64,000 bases of DNA from Sebastes aleutianus (lineage: Eukaryota > Chordata > Actinopteri > Perciformes > Sebastidae). Within the stretch, counting starts at the first letter, position 1. Every line of letters starts with the position of its first letter. Position numbers and translations under genes: made by a program. A model generated the notes under the pieces. The model saw only the letters and a program-made list of their open reading frames with translations. It did no database searches and was not told the origin of the DNA. The stretch lies in the NCBI GenBank assembly GCA_916700875.1, contig CAKAKS010000283.1:62001-126000 (forward strand). Direction: 5' to 3'. Positions 18,057 through 30,397 of this stretch are shown here, piece after piece.

Positions 18057-20832
18057 GATGTTCAGGGAGGGTGGTGAGGTCGAAGTGATTTATTAGGATT
18101 TTTATAACGAGGTGTTTTCTTGTCAGTTAGTTCTTTATGGGAGAGAATCGTGTAATTTCAAAGTACATGAAGAAAATATAGAGATTAATGTTTAAGAAAA
18201 AATCTGATTTGATCTCTTTAAGCAAATTACATGATGATGGAACACATTCCTTGGTTGTTGTAAAATATATTTCCAAAGCACAGAATGAGAAACTAAAGCA
18301 TAAATGGAGGCAGACTTAGGTGTGTAAAGCATTCTCGCCAAAATTGTGTTTGTGATGTAAATATGCTGCAAGAACTGGGACGAGTAGATTTACTGTCATA
18401 ATTATATTTTTACGTTTATCTACAGATTTTTTATTTTATTTTCCAAGGACCTACAACCTTAAGTTTACATTAAAAAAAAGCAATAATTTTAAATTACATA
18501 ATCACAAAAAGCTTCATTTTACCTTGTTTATTTTTTACATTTCACAATTGCTTCATTGTGTTTCATAGTAACTGGTTACTTTCATAGATAAACTCTTCAG
18601 TTCCTTCACTTGTTTTATGTGCAAACAAATCAGATTAGCAGTGATGATGCAGAATTACATTCTATTCATTTTATATCATTTTGAACAAATATTTTCACAG
18701 TCAACATACCAAATACAGTTGATAGTGTTGATTTATGGGTATAATTTTCATTCTGTTTAGTTCCACAAGGTGGAGACAAAGTACTCTTTACTTTTTTACA
18801 GGCTGGCGAAGATTTTGATCATTTTATTTCCACTTTGTCACATTTTTTACATGGATATTATTGTTTCCTGCACAGTTTTGTAATCGTTCATGTAATTATC
18901 TCAGAAATCAGATACACAAATAGAAATATTCAGCACTAAAGATGCTGCCTGTTAGTTTGTGTTACTGTAGCATCTTCATTTAAATTCAGATGTTGTGGAT
19001 ACAGATTGATAATAAATAAAATACTTTATCATTATTTCCATGTTTCCTTTACATTCTTCCTTCTGTGCTTTTCTAATTTTTTAATTTCTGTTGATTTTAA
19101 CCAAAAGAAAAAACTCCACTCAGCTGTTTAGTGACATGTAGAAGTACATACAGGTGGTGAGGGACACTGTGTGCACCAACACTGGTGTGCTGCAGTTAGA
19201 TATTCCTGTCCTCTGTTAGAAGGTGCAGGTGACTGACTATGATGAAGAAACAAATGACTATCCACAGTCTTTTCCAACAAAACTGTCCAGGACTTAAATC
19301 CACTTTCAGCAGAACATGTGTAATGTTATCTGTAAATATACACTAAAAATAATAATCAATATATGTAAAAAGGAATATTAAAGCTGTAAGGTTTTCTCTC
19401 CACATCAACATACTGTAGAATGAGTAGAGTGGAGCAGTGGTGGAAGAAGTACTCAGATCCTTTACTTAAGTAAAAGTACTAATACAACACTGTGAAAATA
19501 CTCCCCTACAAGTTAAAGTCCTGCATTCAGAACCGTACTTAGGTAAAAGAATGTATCGGCAAAATGTATTTCAAGTAAAAGTACTCATTGTGCAGTAAAA
19601 TGTTCCTGTCAGTGTTTTACTATTATATCTGATGTTTCTGTATTAATATTCCTGCTACATTAATGTGTATGCTGCATTTTACTGCTGTAGATGTTTAAGG
19701 TTGTGTTGATTTTAACTCCTTTATATACTGTTGGGTAGTTTAATCTGCAGCAATGCATCATATTCTATAAGATCGTCATATGTTTGTTTGTAGCGTCGCT
19801 GTCCTAAAAAGTCAACTTTTCATGGTGTCAGAAAAACAGCCTGTTTTCAGCTTTGTGACGATGCATTTTCCAGCTGATCCAAGAGGCTTTTTAAATAGTT
19901 TATTTAGCTTAAGAATTACTGTTGGAGAAATGTCTCAACCCATAAAGGAAAACTTCATCCTTCAGTTTATTACAAACATTCAAAACCAACACATCTGGAG
20001 ATACAGTACATGGTTTTCAGGAAGAAAAACTGTAATCTGAAAAGTAACTAAAGCTGTCAGACAAATGTAGTGGAGGAAATAGTGCAATATTTCTCTCTGA
20101 GATGTAGTGGACTAGAAGTATGAGGTTGCATGAAATGGAAGTACTCAAGTAAAGAACAAGTACAACAAGAACAAGTTTGTTCTTAACTACAGTAATTGAC
20201 TAAATGCACCACTGGAGTTATGAATAAATATACATGGTGCAGGATACATATGTGGAAATGGTAATACACTGATGCAACAATCACAATCTGGTGCAAAAGT
20301 GCTGAATATTTATAACACAAATTGATCCAGTATTTAAGAGTATAGTAGCAAAGTAACACGACCACACAGACTGAGAAATGTACCATGCCTTGTGCTGCCT
20401 TGAGGTCACCAGTGCTAGCTTTAAATAGTGCTAACTGTGAGCTGGATTCACTTTATGTTTAGCAATAACTGCAATGTTTGGGACATAACCATACAACCAT
20501 TTAACCAGCCAACTTACAGTTTCATGCACGCATACATACACATGTCCACAATGAAAAGACCCTCCTTCGCAACAAGCTAGTATGAAATGGTTGATACCAA
20601 TGGATTCACAAGGTGCATTAATGCGTTAAAGTAATTAGTGGCGTTAAAACAAATTTGCGTTAATACATTATTACCGCGTTAACTTTGACAGATACACGTA
20701 AATAAAGATATAAAATGACTAATCCAAAGCTAGAAGAGTTAAATCATATCGCCCACCTTGAACATACAGTGTGTATATTCCTCACACTACATATATCTCT
20801 CCTAATATCTCTGCTTCCATGTGTCGCTCCAG
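18057..20832. repeat. Type A spacer, copy 3
   Basis: TRIM 3' flank without the 140-bp extra segment. AATAAA signals lie near 19013 and the hAT MITE at 19435-20214. The region before the next dehydrogenase exon lacks about 100 bp seen in copies 1 and 2. It keeps the least decayed GTTAA-rich repeat (about 20607-20691, ending GCGTTAACTTTGACAG), a sequence resembling a hAT-like repeat end widespread in fish. No gene is seen. Confidence 0.65.
19435..20214. mobile_element. hAT-like MITE (CAGTGGTGG ends), copy 3
   Basis: Same ends and flanks as the copy at 10074. An internal 86-codon open frame (19780-20040) has an alternative start and is interrupted in sister copies, so it is not treated as a gene. 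Confidence 0.78.
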
Positions 20833-21092
20833 GTTTTGTCCAAAGCGGTTGGACGTGCCACTACTCCATCCTGTTCCGGATGCTGATGCAGGTGATCATG
20901 TGGATGTTTTTTGTGCCGTGTGAGATTGGAGCTCAGACTGTCGTCTACTGTGCTGTGTCAGATGAAGCTGCCAAACACAGCGGAGGTTACTTCGTCGACT
21001 GCCGACCAGCTACTCTGCGTCCTTTCGCAAGAGACGCTGGTGTGGCAAAGAAACTGTGGGAGGCCAGTGAGAGACTGGTGAAACTGGCCTGA
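20833..21092 (+). pseudogene. Orphan DHRS13/RDH-like terminal exon, copy 3
   Basis: 260-bp open exon after CGCTCCAG, TGA at 21090-21092. The protein is the array consensus (Phe-Ala-Arg-Asp, Gly-Val-Ala). The ATG at 20715 upstream keeps the 125-codon frame open through the acceptor. Confidence 0.7.
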
Positions 21093-21672
21093 TGGTGGAG
21101 CTGATTCTTAGAGAGTTATTTATGGTTATGTTCGTTTTTTTATGTTTATGTTTTTCATTCACATTTTCGCTAGTTACCATGCATGAGTAATGAAAATATG
21201 ATTTTATGATTTAACACTTTGGTTGTATAACACATGATTTGACATGGTGGTTATTTCTTAAAACATGTTAAACATAAAATATTAAATGTTTTGTGTTTTA
21301 ACTAGGTGTTTCTGGAGTCAAACATTTGTTTACAATGTCAACGCATTTTATTATGTATGTTTTGTTTTTCACTTAAAAATAAATATTTTTTTAAACAGGT
21401 AACAATGCTAAGGCACATTATGTGGAACGTTTCTTTAAAATATGTTAATTAATCAAATAGCACCATCTGCTGGTTAAAAGATTAAATGTCAGTTATTTAC
21501 TTAAAAGAATAGAAAATGAAACTTAAAGCTGATTTCAACATTGCTGAGACGCCATTACAGGGTGAAGGATCTCCACTGTAAACACAGATCAGAAGGATTG
21601 TAATCTCTAATTCAAAGGGACACAGATTTGGTGAGTCTTGCTGTTAATCGGATGATTCACATATCAGAGGAA
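21093..21672 (+). promoter_or_regulatory. Promoter region of the TRIM locus at 21673
   Basis: Contains a CTCF-like site at 21460-21473, an ISRE at 21511-21524 and a donor-like GTGAGT at 21631-21636. An in-frame upstream ATG at 21652 could add seven residues to the TRIM protein. The AT-rich stretch near 21180 is shortened by about 20 bp. Confidence 0.5.
21511..21524 (+). promoter_or_regulatory. ISRE
   Basis: AGAAAATGAAACTT: both GAAA half sites are kept and the two-base spacer differs. It lies 149 bp before the ATG at 21673. Confidence 0.62.
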
Positions 21673-23101
21673 ATGGCTGAGAAAGTTGTTCTTTTTGAAA
21701 GTTTGCTGAACTGCCATGTGTGTTCAGAGACTTTCAGAGATCCTGTGTCTCTGAGCTGCAACCACAGCTTCTGTTCAAGCTGCCTGAAGAAATTCTGGGA
21801 ACAAGCTGGAAACAAAAACTGTCCCATTTGTAAAACAAAGTCCTCAACGGATGAACCAGCAGTGAACTTTGCTCTGAAAGAACTGTCTGACTCGTTTGCT
21901 GAGAGACAGAAAGCTGGATCATCTGAGACAGAAAAAGAAGAGAAGAAAGAGGAGGTGGTGTGTGATAAACATCCAGAAGTCCCATATTGGTTCTGTGAGG
22001 ATGAAGATAAAGCTGTGTGTCCTGTCTGTGAGTTTTCTCTCCACCAGAGTCACAAGGTGGTTCCTGTAGAACAAGCAGTCAGTGACCTGAAGGACCAGCT
22101 GAAATCTGACTTAGAGTCTCTACAGGACAAGAGGGACAAACACAAACAAGTAGAGAAAACATATGATGAAATAGTTAAACACTCCAAGAAGCAGCTGTTG
22201 TCCACAGAGAGGCAGATCAGAGCAGAGTTCAACAAGCTCCACCAGTTCCTGAAAGAGGAAGAGGAGTCCAGACTGGCAGCTCTGAGGGAGGAAGAGGAGC
22301 AGAAGGGGAAGACTATCAGCAGAGAGATGAAGATGATTCAGGAGCACATCTCCTCTCTGTCAGACAGTATCTCTGCTGTTGAAGAAGACCTGCAGAAACA
22401 CAACGTGCCCTTCCTCAGCAGTTATAAAGCCACTCAGACCAGAGCCAGAGTCCAGTGCTCACTGTCAGATCCACAGCTGGTCTCAGGAGCGCTGATAGAT
22501 GTGGCCAAACACCTGGGCAACCTGTCCTTCAGAGTCTGGGAGAAGATGAAGGACAAGGTCCACTTCAGTCCTGTCATTCTGGACCCAAACACTGCAGCCT
22601 CCAGTCTCTATCTGTCTGATGATCTGACCAGTGTGAGAAATGGAGACACAATCCAGCAGCTTCCTGACAATCCAGAGAGAAACACTAATTATGCCACTGT
22701 TCTGGGCTCTGAGGGCTTCAGCTCAGGGAAACACAGCTGGGAGGTGGAGGTGGGAGACCATCCTTACTGGCTAGTAGGTTTGGCTAAAGAGTCAGCTGAC
22801 AGGAAGGAGAAGGATATTGCCTTCACCAAAATATGGAATCTGGTGTTTAACTCTTTTCAGTGGAAAATACACTGATGGTTTTGGTGAGACAGTCAGAGTG
22901 AAGAAGAGTCTCCAGAGGATCAGAGTCCAGCTGGACTATGACAGGGGGGAGGTGTCCTTCTACGACCCTGAAGACATGACTCACATCTGCACTCACAGAG
23001 ACACTTTCACTGAGAAACTCTTCCCATGGTTCAATATTGGATCAGCTGGTGATGCTAAAACTGCTGATATCAAAATCTGTCAAACTGAGATTTCTCTGTG
23101 A
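21673..23101 (+). pseudogene. TRIM gene with frameshift in the B30.2 long loop
   Basis: RING, B-box (PEVPYWFCED form, Asp-Glu-Asp-Lys), coiled coil and PRY are intact, with loops ASSLYL, RNGDTI, NTNYAT and Tyr-Trp-Leu. One extra T near 22822-22823 (about residue 383) shifts the frame inside the hypervariable long loop, giving a 400-residue product that stops at 22875. The rest of the SPRY stays open in the next frame to TGA at 23101, where a further extra T alters the C-terminus to Glu-Ile-Ser-Leu. It is either a recent pseudogene, an assembly error, or a RING, B-box and coiled-coil protein without a working B30.2. Confidence 0.75.
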
Positions 23102-25470
23102 TGTTCAGGGAGGGTGGTGAGGTCTAAATGATTTATTAGGATTTTTATAACAGTGGTGTTTTTTCTTGTCGGTTAGTTCTTTATGGGAGAGAATCGTGTA
23201 ATTTCAAAGTACATGAAGAAAATATAGAGATCCAGATTAAAGAAAATATCAGATTTGATCTCTTTAAGCAAATTACATGATGGAACACATTCCTTGGTTG
23301 TTGTAAAATATATTTCCAAAGCACAGAATGAGAAACTAAAGCATAAATGGAGGCAGAAATAGGTGTGTGAAGCATTCTCGCCAAAATGGTGTTTGTCATG
23401 TAAATATGCTGCAAGAACTGGGACGAGTAGATTTACTGTCATAATTATATTTTTACGTTTATTTACAGATTTTTTTTATTTTATTTTCCAAGGACCTACA
23501 ACCTTAAATTTACATTAAAAAAGCTATAATTTTAAATTACATAATCACAAAAAGCTTAATTTTACATTGTTTATTTTTTACATTTCACAATTGCTTCATT
23601 GTGTTTCATAGTAACTGGTTACTTTCATAGATAAACGCTTCAGTTCCTTCACTTGTTTTATGTGCAAACAAATCAGTTGGTGGAGACAAAGTACGCTTTA
23701 TTTTTTTACAGGCTGACGTGGATTTTGATCATTTTATTTCCACTTTGTCACATTTTTTACATGGATATTATTGTTTGCTGCACAGTTTTATAATTGTTCA
23801 TGTAATTATCTCAGAAATCAGATACACAAATAGACTTATTCAGCACTAAAGAGGCTGCCTGTTATGTTGTGTTACTGTAGCATCTTCATTTAAATTCTGA
23901 TGTTGTGGATACAGATTGCTAATAAATAAAATACTTTATCATTATCTCCATGTTTCTTTTACATTCTTCCTTCTGTGCTTTTCTAATTTATTTATTTTCT
24001 GTTGGTGTTAACCAAAAGAAAAACTCCACTCAGCTGTTTAGTGACATGTAGAAGTGCATACAGGTGGTGAGGGACACTGTGTGCACCAACACTGGTGTGC
24101 TGCAGTTAGATATTCCTGTCCTCTGTTAGAAGGTGCAGGTGACTGACTATGATGAAGAAACAAATGACCATCCACAGTCTTTTCCAACAAAACTGTCCAG
24201 GACTTAAATCCACATTCAGCAGAACATGTGTAATGTTATCTGTAAATATACACTAAAAATAATAATCAATATATGTAATAAGGAATATTAAAGCTGTAAG
24301 GTTTTCTCTCCACATCAGCATACTGTAGAATGAGTAGAGTGGAGCAGTGGTGGAAGAAGTATTCAGAGCCTTTACTTAAGTAAAAGTACTAATACAACAC
24401 TGTGAAAATACTCCACTACAAGTTAAAGTCCTGCATTCAGAACCTTAAAGGTAAAAATATGTATCAGCAAAATGTATTTCAAGTAAAAGTACTCATTGTG
24501 CAGTAAAATGTTCCCGTCAGTGTTTTACTATTATATCTGATGTTTCTGGATTAATATTCCTGTTACATTAATGTGTATGCTGCATTTTACTGCCGTAGAT
24601 GTTTAAGATTGTGTTGATTTTAACTCCTTTATATACTGTTGGGTAGTTTTATCTACAGCAATGCATCATATTCTATAAGATCGTCATATGTTTGTTTGTA
24701 GCGTCGCTGTCCTAAAAAGTCAACTTTTCATGGTGTCAGAAAACCAGCCCAGTTTTCAGCGTTATGACGATGCATTTTCCAGCTGATCCTAGAGGCTTTT
24801 TTAAATAGTCTATTTAGCTTAAGAAGTACTGTAGGAGAAATGTCTCAACCCATAAAGGAACACTTCATCCTTCAGTTTATCACAAACATTCAAAACCAAC
24901 ACATCTGGAGATACAGTACATGGTTTTCAGGAAGAAAAATTGTAATCTGAAAAGTAACTAAGGCTGTCAGGCAAATGTAGTGGAGGAAATAGTTCAATAT
25001 TTCTCTCTGAGATGTAGTGGAGTAGAAGTATAAAGTTGCATGAAATGGAAGTACTCAAGTAAAGAACAAGTAAAACAAGAACAAGTTTGTTCTTAAGTAC
25101 AGTTGTTGAGTAAATGCACCACTGGAGTGATGAATAAATATACATGGTGCAGGATAAATATGTGGAAATGGTAAAACACTGATGCAACAATCACAATCTG
25201 GTGCAAAAGTGCTGAATATTTATAACACAAATTGATCCAGTATTTGAGAGTATAGTAGCAAAGTAACACGACCACACAGACTGAGGAATGTACCATGCCT
25301 TGTGCTGCCTTGAGGTCTCCAGTGCTAGCTTTAAATAGTACTAACTGTGAGCTGGATTCACTTTATGTTTAGCAATAACTGCAATGTTTGGGACATAACC
25401 ATACAACCATTTAACCAGCCAACTTACAGTTTCATGCACGCATACATACACATGTCCACAGAGAAAAAGA
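23102..25470. repeat. Type A spacer, copy 4
   Basis: TRIM 3' flank with about 120 bp missing near 23676. AATAAA signals lie near 23928 and the hAT MITE at 24345-25124. The usual flank continues to GAAAAAGA at 25470, where it switches to a block shared only with the unit at 31301. No gene is seen. Confidence 0.65.
24345..25124. mobile_element. hAT-like MITE (CAGTGGTGG ends), copy 4
   Basis: About 780 bp with the same ends and flanks as the copy at 10074, and a few small internal deletions. Confidence 0.78.
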
Positions 25471-25967
25471 CCCACTGACCTGTCAGTAGTCAGCTCAACA
25501 CTGTGGATGCTGACCTCTGTGAGATGTCTCCTTTCCAAATGAATCACCCGGAGCTTGTCAGGCTTGTGGTAAAAGCTGGTTTATTCCACATCTGCATTTA
25601 TGACAAAAGACACAGAGTAGAAAGGTCATCTCTTTTGGACAAACAGCACATGTCTAGTGGTAAATCCTCTGTTGCTTTGACATTACAGTATGGTTACATT
25701 TTTTTAAATTTATACTCTGCACAATACATTGACACAATGATCGTATAGTGCGTTTATATTAATGTAAATAAAATAAATGACACAAACAGAAACCGTCCCT
25801 CTCTTAAATTTCATACAGAAAATATAAACAAATGTATTTATACAGCTTTCTCATACGGGACTGTTACCTTTTTTTTTATATTTAACATTTTTTAATAGCA
25901 ATTATGTAACTTAAATACATTAAAAAACACAGACAGTGAAGTTACACCATAGAAAATACCTAATCAG
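25471..25967. repeat. Block shared with 31301-31806 (copy 1)
   Basis: About 500 bp found only here and at 31301-31806. It holds an 81-codon open frame (25503-25748) without an ATG at its beginning; its first ATG is at 25524. The frame is kept in both copies apart from a 9-bp GACCTCTGT duplication in the other one. No family was recognised, so coding status is unproven. Confidence 0.55.
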
Positions 25968-26497
25968 TCCCCTGAATAAAGTCTTATCTTATTGTTACCT
26001 ATAATAATACATCATAATTTATTTATTGATTGTATTTTATACATGGTATAAAGTAAATTTAGTGAGGTAAAAAGTACAATATTTGCCTCTGACTTGTTGT
26101 ATAATATTTTAGTAAATGTACGTAGTTACTTTACTCCACTGTGTACAGTACATTAACAGTCTGTGCAGCTTTTGTCTCAGAGTCGGCAGCAGATCTGCAC
26201 TTTCAATAGTTTAATGAGTGACTGATGAGCTTTACACTGACTGTTGTGCAACATGTTTGTCTAATGTCGTCATTCAGAAGTGACTTTCTCTCTGAACAGA
26301 CTCATAAAACAAATCACTGTCAGAGCAGCTTTGACATTTCAGTGCATTTAATGAAACAAGTGACCAAACAGAGACGTGTTAGTGAGAGTTTGAACAACAT
26401 TTCCTAATGAAAGGAAAGAAAGGTCAAATGAGGGTTAAATTAAAAACTGACCATGTACCTGTATTTTAATTGAATGCCAAACATTTAATCATACTGG
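25968..26497. other. Single-copy spacer sequence with a MITE remnant
   Basis: Sequence not repeated elsewhere in the window. Positions 26061-26141 (AGTACAATATTTGCCTCTGA to TACTCCACTG) resemble the right end of a CAGTGGTGG-type hAT MITE without its left part. A 60-codon frame at 26225-26407 has no recognisable product. It ends at ACTGG where the C flank begins. Confidence 0.45.
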
Positions 26498-27048
26498 ATG
26501 TGATAAACAGAGTCTCACTGACGTGTTAGCAGAACATGTTTTCTCTTACATGTTCCTGTTGGCTGAAAAATGAAAAATGTTGTTAAACTGGTTTAGTGTC
26601 AGTCGGCCTTATCAAATGTTCAGTCCTCACTGGAGGACGAAAGAAAAAAACTCTCCTTGTTTCTAGTTTATGGTGTTTTTATGAGCTGTAGAAGTTAAAT
26701 TCTTTATTAAGTAGATAGAAAACAAAAAAAATGTTTAGACATGTTCCTGTTTGCCTACAGACGAAGACGAATGTATGAATGAAGAGAGAAAAATGTACCT
26801 CTGAAAACATCCTGACACCATCTGCTGATGACTAATTGACATGGCAGCATTTCCTCCTAATAATTCACCCTGTGACGGAGGTGAGTGAAGATGAAAGATT
26901 TTGACATTGTTGATCAGAGCTGAGACGCCATCACAGGGTGTGAGATCTCTGCTGGAAAACAAACGTTTGGATTATTTGAAGCAATCAAGAGACGGGACAG
27001 TAACTCGGTGAGTCTTGCTTTTGAAAGACAATTTAGATACCGAGAAGA
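26498..27048 (+). promoter_or_regulatory. C-flank promoter of the TRIM gene at 27049
   Basis: Homologous to 16100-16634. It holds the start-site-like GACGCCATCACAGGG near 26925-26940 and a donor-like GTGAGT at 27008-27013. There is no ISRE. The sequence before ACTGG differs from the other C-flank units, so this may be the older junction. Confidence 0.5.
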
Positions 27049-28416
27049 ATGGCTGAAAAAACTGCTCTTTTTGAAAGTTATCTGAACTGCCATGAGTGTT
27101 CAAAGACTTTCAGAGATCCTGTGTCTCTGAGCTGCAACCACAGCTTCTGTTCAAGCTGCCTGAAGAAATTCTGGGAACAAGCTGGAAACAAAAACTGTCC
27201 TATTTGTAAAACAAAATCCTCAACGGATGAACCAGCAGTGAACTTTGCTCTGAAGGAACTGTCTGACTCGTTTGCTGAGAGACAGAAAGCTGGATCATCT
27301 GAGACAGAAAAAGAAGAGAAGAAAGAGGAGGTGGTGTGTGATAAACATCGAGAAGAGACTAAACTGTTCTGTAAGGATGAAGATAAAGCTGTGTGTCCTG
27401 TCTGTGAGTTTTCTCTCCACCAGGGTCACAAGGTAGTTCCTGTAGAACAAGCAGTCAGTGACCTGAAGGACCAGCTGAAATCTGACTTAGAGTCTCTACA
27501 GGACAAGAGGGACAAATATGAAGAAGTGGAGGAAACATACAATGAAATAGTTAAACACTCCAAGAAGCAGCTGTTGTCCACAGAGAAGCAGATCAGAGCA
27601 GAGTTCAACAAGCTCCACCAGTTCCTGAAAGAGGAAGAGGAGTCCAGACTGGCAGCTCTGAGGGAGGAAGAGGAGCAGAAGGGGAAGACTATCAGCAGAG
27701 AGATGAAGATGATTCAGGAGCACATCTCCTCTCTGTCAGACAGTATCTCTGCTGTTGAAGAAGACCTGCAGAAACACAACATGCCCTTCCTCAGCAGTTA
27801 TAAAGCCACTCAGACCAGAGCCAGAGTCCAGTGCTCACTGTCAGATCCACAGCTGGTCTCAGGAGCGCTGATAGATGTGGCCAAACACCTGGGCAACCTG
27901 TCCTTCAGAGTCTGGGAGAAGATGAAGGACAAGGTCCACTTCAGTCCTGTCATTCTGGACCCAAACACTGCATCCTACAGTCTCTATCTGTCTGATGATC
28001 TGACCAGTGTGACACGTGGAGACACAAACCAGCAGCTTCCTGACAATCCAGAGAGAAACACTAAGTATCACACTGTTCTGGGCTCTGAGGGCTTCAGCTC
28101 AGGGAAACACAGCTGGGAGGTGGAGGTGGGAGACCATCCTCACTGGCTTGTAGGTTTGGTCAAAGAGTCAGCTGACATGAAGGAGAAGGCAGGAGCTTCA
28201 CCAGAAGATGGAATCTGGTGTTTAGTTCATCGCAGTGGAAGATACACCAATGGTCTTGGTAAGACAGTCGGAGTGAAGAAGAGTCTCCAGAGGATCCGAG
28301 TCCAGCTGGACTATGACAGGGGGGAGGTGTCGATCTACGACCCTGAAGACATGACTCACATCTACACTCTCAGAGACACTTTCACTGAGAAACTCTTCCC
28401 ATGGTTCAATATTTGA
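27049..28416 (+). CDS. TRIM E3 ubiquitin ligase, C-terminally truncated (455 aa)
   Basis: RING ligands are intact despite CHECSK in place of CHVCSE. The B-box is a hybrid (Asp-Lys-His-Arg-Glu-Glu-Thr-Lys). The coiled coil starts Lys-Tyr-Glu-Glu-Val and has Asn for Asp in Tyr-Asn-Glu. There is Met for Val in His-Asn-Met-Pro. B30.2 loops are SYSLYL, TRGDTN, NTKYHT, His-Trp-Leu and Glu-Lys-Ala-Gly-Ala. GGA to TGA at 28414-28416 removes the last 19 residues, including the final SPRY strand, although homologous sequence continues in frame to about 28493. This could weaken or abolish B30.2 folding. A functional shortened protein is possible but less likely. Confidence 0.8.
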   Translation: MAEKTALFESYLNCHECSKTFRDPVSLSCNHSFCSSCLKKFWEQAGNKNCPICKTKSSTDEPAVNFALKELSDSFAERQKAGSSETEKEEKKEEVVCDKHREETKLFCKDEDKAVCPVCEFSLHQGHKVVPVEQAVSDLKDQLKSDLESLQDKRDKYEEVEETYNEIVKHSKKQLLSTEKQIRAEFNKLHQFLKEEEESRLAALREEEEQKGKTISREMKMIQEHISSLSDSISAVEEDLQKHNMPFLSSYKATQTRARVQCSLSDPQLVSGALIDVAKHLGNLSFRVWEKMKDKVHFSPVILDPNTASYSLYLSDDLTSVTRGDTNQQLPDNPERNTKYHTVLGSEGFSSGKHSWEVEVGDHPHWLVGLVKESADMKEKAGASPEDGIWCLVHRSGRYTNGLGKTVGVKKSLQRIRVQLDYDRGEVSIYDPEDMTHIYTLRDTFTEKLFPWFNI

Positions 28417-29953
28417 AAGGCTGATGATGCTAAAACTGCTGATATCAAAATCTGTCAAACTGAGATTCTCTGTGATGTTCAGGGAGGGTGGTGAGGTCGA
28501 AGTGATTTATTAGGATTTTTATAACGAAGGTGTTTTTTTGTCAGTTACAGATAATTCCAGTTAGTTCTTTATAGGAGAAAATCTGTCATTTGAAGGTAAA
28601 TGAAGAAGATGTAGAGATCCAGATGAGAGAAAACACAAGATTTGATCTCTTTCAGCAAATAACATGATGTGTTTGTGTCGTAGAACTGGGACGAGTAGAT
28701 TTCATGTGATCATTTTATTTTTACTTTTATCTACAGATTTTTTTTTTTTTCAAGTATTAACAAACTTCAGTTTGCATATTTTCCAAATAGTCTTTAATTT
28801 TAAACCATATAACCACAGAAAGCCTCACCTTACCTTCTTTATTTTTGACATTTTAGAATTACTTTTCATCTTTTAATTATCCAGGTTGTGAAAGTAATTC
28901 AGTAAATAACTTTCTGAAAATGCATTTATATGATTACATTCAGATTTCTAAATGCTTTATAAAAATCAACATCATGTTTTACTTTGCAGAATGGACTAAT
29001 GTTGATAATAATAATTCATCTGTTATTTGTTTACCATGTGTGACTGTTGACTGTCAGACATATTTTATATATTATCTCTGTTTTATCCAAACAAACTCAA
29101 TTTACTTCCTTATTTGTGTTTCTTTGAATGTAGAAAATTCTGCAGAAATTGCTTGATAATATTTATATTACTCTTCAATGTTAAATCCAAATTAGAGAAG
29201 CCCAAAATTGCAATAAAATTGAAAATATTGACTTTAAGATTGTGTGGATTAGGGCTGCAACTAAAGACTGTTTCTATTATCAATGAATCTGTTGATTGAA
29301 ATATCAGAAAACTGTGAAAAATGCCAAATAAAAACAACAAATTCTCAAATTGGAGCAAATGTTTGGAATTGTTTCTTGATAAATAATTTTCTCATTTCCA
29401 ATAATATGTATTAAATGTTGACTGCAAAGCCCTGACCTTGAATTGAATTGTGGATGTTGAATTTTAAAGCAGTGGTCACCTTAATCTTGATCTCTAACAT
29501 TAATCTTTATCTTTCAGACTGCATAGCAGCATTTATTTCATAATTCTTGAACATTTATGAAGGCGGAGCTGCTGTTTGTTCCTCTGTGTTTATGTTAATT
29601 GTCCATTAGATGTGAAACAACCCATCAGCACATGAGACTGTGTTGGATGAACTGCAGGATTTCACACTGTGGATTCACTTCATGTTGGATTCAACAACTT
29701 GTATGTTTTCTACCTGGTCAGCAAATATTCTGGTCAAAATCATCATGATGTCAAACTGTAATCATTTTGGTCATAACTGTGATCAATAATTATAATGGGA
29801 GCTTTTTCTTATCCTACAGTGATAAACTGTTGTTGTCTCTGACTGCATTGTCTGATAGATTTAGAGACACTAAAGTCAACTTATTGTGCAGCTACATTAG
29901 GAGCATCAATGTGGCCTCCATCTGAGTGTGTTGGTGCTTTACTTTGTGTGACT

Positions 29954-29967
29954 GCGCCCCCTGCTGG
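29954..29967 (-). promoter_or_regulatory. CTCF-like motif, type B spacer 2
   Basis: GCGCCCCCTGCTGG, identical to the site at 4738. Confidence 0.42.
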
Positions 29968-30026
29968 AGCTCATTCACTCTCTGAACTGCCTCTCATCTG
30001 TCAGTTGGACTCAAAGTGCTGTGCTA

Positions 30027-30397
30027 TGGAGGTAGGAACCTGCCAAGATAAGAAAACGAATAAATAAATGACTCGATAAATACATACATATGCCATTAAA
30101 TGTACCAAAAATAATAAAAATAGATGTAGGCATTGATTAATTGATAAAATGTGACATAAAATATTTTCTTCTTCATTTATTTATCTTTGTATTAATTCCA
30201 TATATACTCTTTAATTTAATTTGTATTAACTTTTCCATTTCTTTCTTTATTTTAAATTAATTTTCAATATTATTTTGAAATTAATTTTTTAATGAATGAA
30301 TGAATTATTAAATTGAATGTATTTAAGACATCAATATTTCTTCATTTGTCAAGTAATTTATTTATTTATTTTTTATTTTGTCCTGTTTCGTCCTCCA
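30027..30397. mobile_element. AT-rich palindromic MITE, copy 2
   Basis: Same ends as the copy at 4811, starting TGGAGG and ending CCTCCA between TA dinucleotides. The right inner end has GTCCTG in place of GGCAGG. Confidence 0.7.
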
